Shown here: in pieces, positions 5,898-6,062 of the stretch | Layout of the letters: the number at the start of each line of letters is the position of its first letter | Position numbering within the stretch: position 1 is the stretch's first letter | DNA from: an uncultured Collinsella sp. | GTDB lineage: Bacteria; Actinomycetota; Coriobacteriia; Coriobacteriales; Coriobacteriaceae | Length of the DNA: 6,062 bases | Assembly (NCBI GenBank): GCA_902497065.1 | Contig: CABVDH010000047.1 | Location: 1 to 6,062, forward strand | Direction of reading: 5' to 3' | Position numbers and translations under genes: made by a program | Notes under the pieces: model-generated | What the model was told of the DNA's origin: nothing | Database searches by the model: none | The model's input: only the letters and a program-made list of their open reading frames with translations

Positions 5898-5917
5898 GGG
5901 GATGTGGAAACAACCCC
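5898..5917 (+). other. Intercistronic RNA hairpin just ahead of a ribosome binding site
   Basis: GGGG (5898-5901) pairs with CCCC (5914-5917), then an A-A mismatch, then TGT with ACA, closing a GGAA tetraloop (5906-5909, GNRA type). The stem ends three bases before AAGGAG (5921-5926), the ribosome binding site of the next gene. It does not cover that site, so it may protect the 3' part of the mRNA or tune initiation rather than block it. A smaller hairpin, ATGCC-CGTT-GGCAT, lies at 5883-5896. No U run follows, so this is not a terminator. Confidence 0.45.
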
Positions 5918-5932
5918 AGAAAGGAGAGACAA

Positions 5933-6062
5933 ATGAAGGAAACCGAGAAGATCGAGATCATGCATTTCGACCAGGAGGGCTATCTCGAGGACGGCAAGGC
6001 GCTCTACGAGACCGGCAAGAAGATGACCGCGCTCGCCGACAAGGTCGCCGACGAGGGCTACG
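5933..6062 (+). CDS. Start of a second probable SIS-domain protein (GfrF/FrlB-like), cut by the window end
   Basis: Only the first 43 residues are present. They read from MKETEKIEIM to ALADKVADEGY, with GYLEDGKALYETGKKM (16-31) in between. This pattern, a short lead then F/YLE-x-GKAL and a helix before E-GY, is familiar from the N-termini of SIS-type deglycases next to mannose-family PTS genes; the catalytic part lies beyond the window, so the call is tentative. AAGGAG (5921-5926) precedes the ATG by 6 bases, a strong site. Only 60 bp separate it from the upstream SIS gene, so one operon is likely. Its codons are markedly biased: 40 of 43 end in G or C and every Lys is AAG, which suggests high expression. 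Confidence 0.6.
   Translation, partial: MKETEKIEIMHFDQEGYLEDGKALYETGKKMTALADKVADEGY

Overview
The window is GC-rich bacterial DNA with purine-rich ribosome binding sites and mostly G/C-ending codons. The gene content and style fit a gut actinobacterium of the Coriobacteriia, Collinsella-like in particular. That assignment is inferred from style and gene content, not from any marker gene in the window.

Left part (1-1291): murB, the cell-wall UDP-N-acetylenolpyruvoylglucosamine reductase, lies on the minus strand (146-1108). A strong hairpin sits at its 3' end. A ribosome binding site and ATG at the left edge suggest another leftward gene starting at base 3. murB is divergent from a LacI-family repressor (1292-2320, plus). 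The 183-bp gap between them holds a good -10 box for the repressor and two small inverted repeats that could be operators.

Middle part (2321-3097): the gap after the repressor contains a perfect 32-bp inverted repeat with an 11-nt loop (2375-2449), the most striking non-coding structure here. An extended -10 promoter then precedes a 162-aa protein of unknown function (2571-3059) with a DUF4428-like or PH-like look.

Right part (3098-6062): two GntR-family regulators of the HutC/UTRA type overlap by 16 bp (3098-3865 and 3850-4563). A 193-bp control region follows, with a 10-bp perfect palindrome that fits the HutC-type operator pattern, a repeated GGTATCAAA element and an imperfect palindrome. 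After it comes a two-domain SIS protein (4757-5872) with the Glu/His pair of GlmS-like isomerases and Amadori-product deglycases. The start of a second, probably also SIS-type, gene (5933 to the window end) follows after 60 bp.

Two SIS proteins in tandem under UTRA regulators resemble the gfrE/gfrF end of fructoselysine/glucoselysine utilisation loci. The working model is a catabolic operon for phosphorylated Amadori products or related amino sugars. The paired regulators would sense a phosphorylated sugar intermediate and act at 4564-4756. The transport genes, probably a PTS, would lie to the right of the window. The substrate is inferred, not shown.
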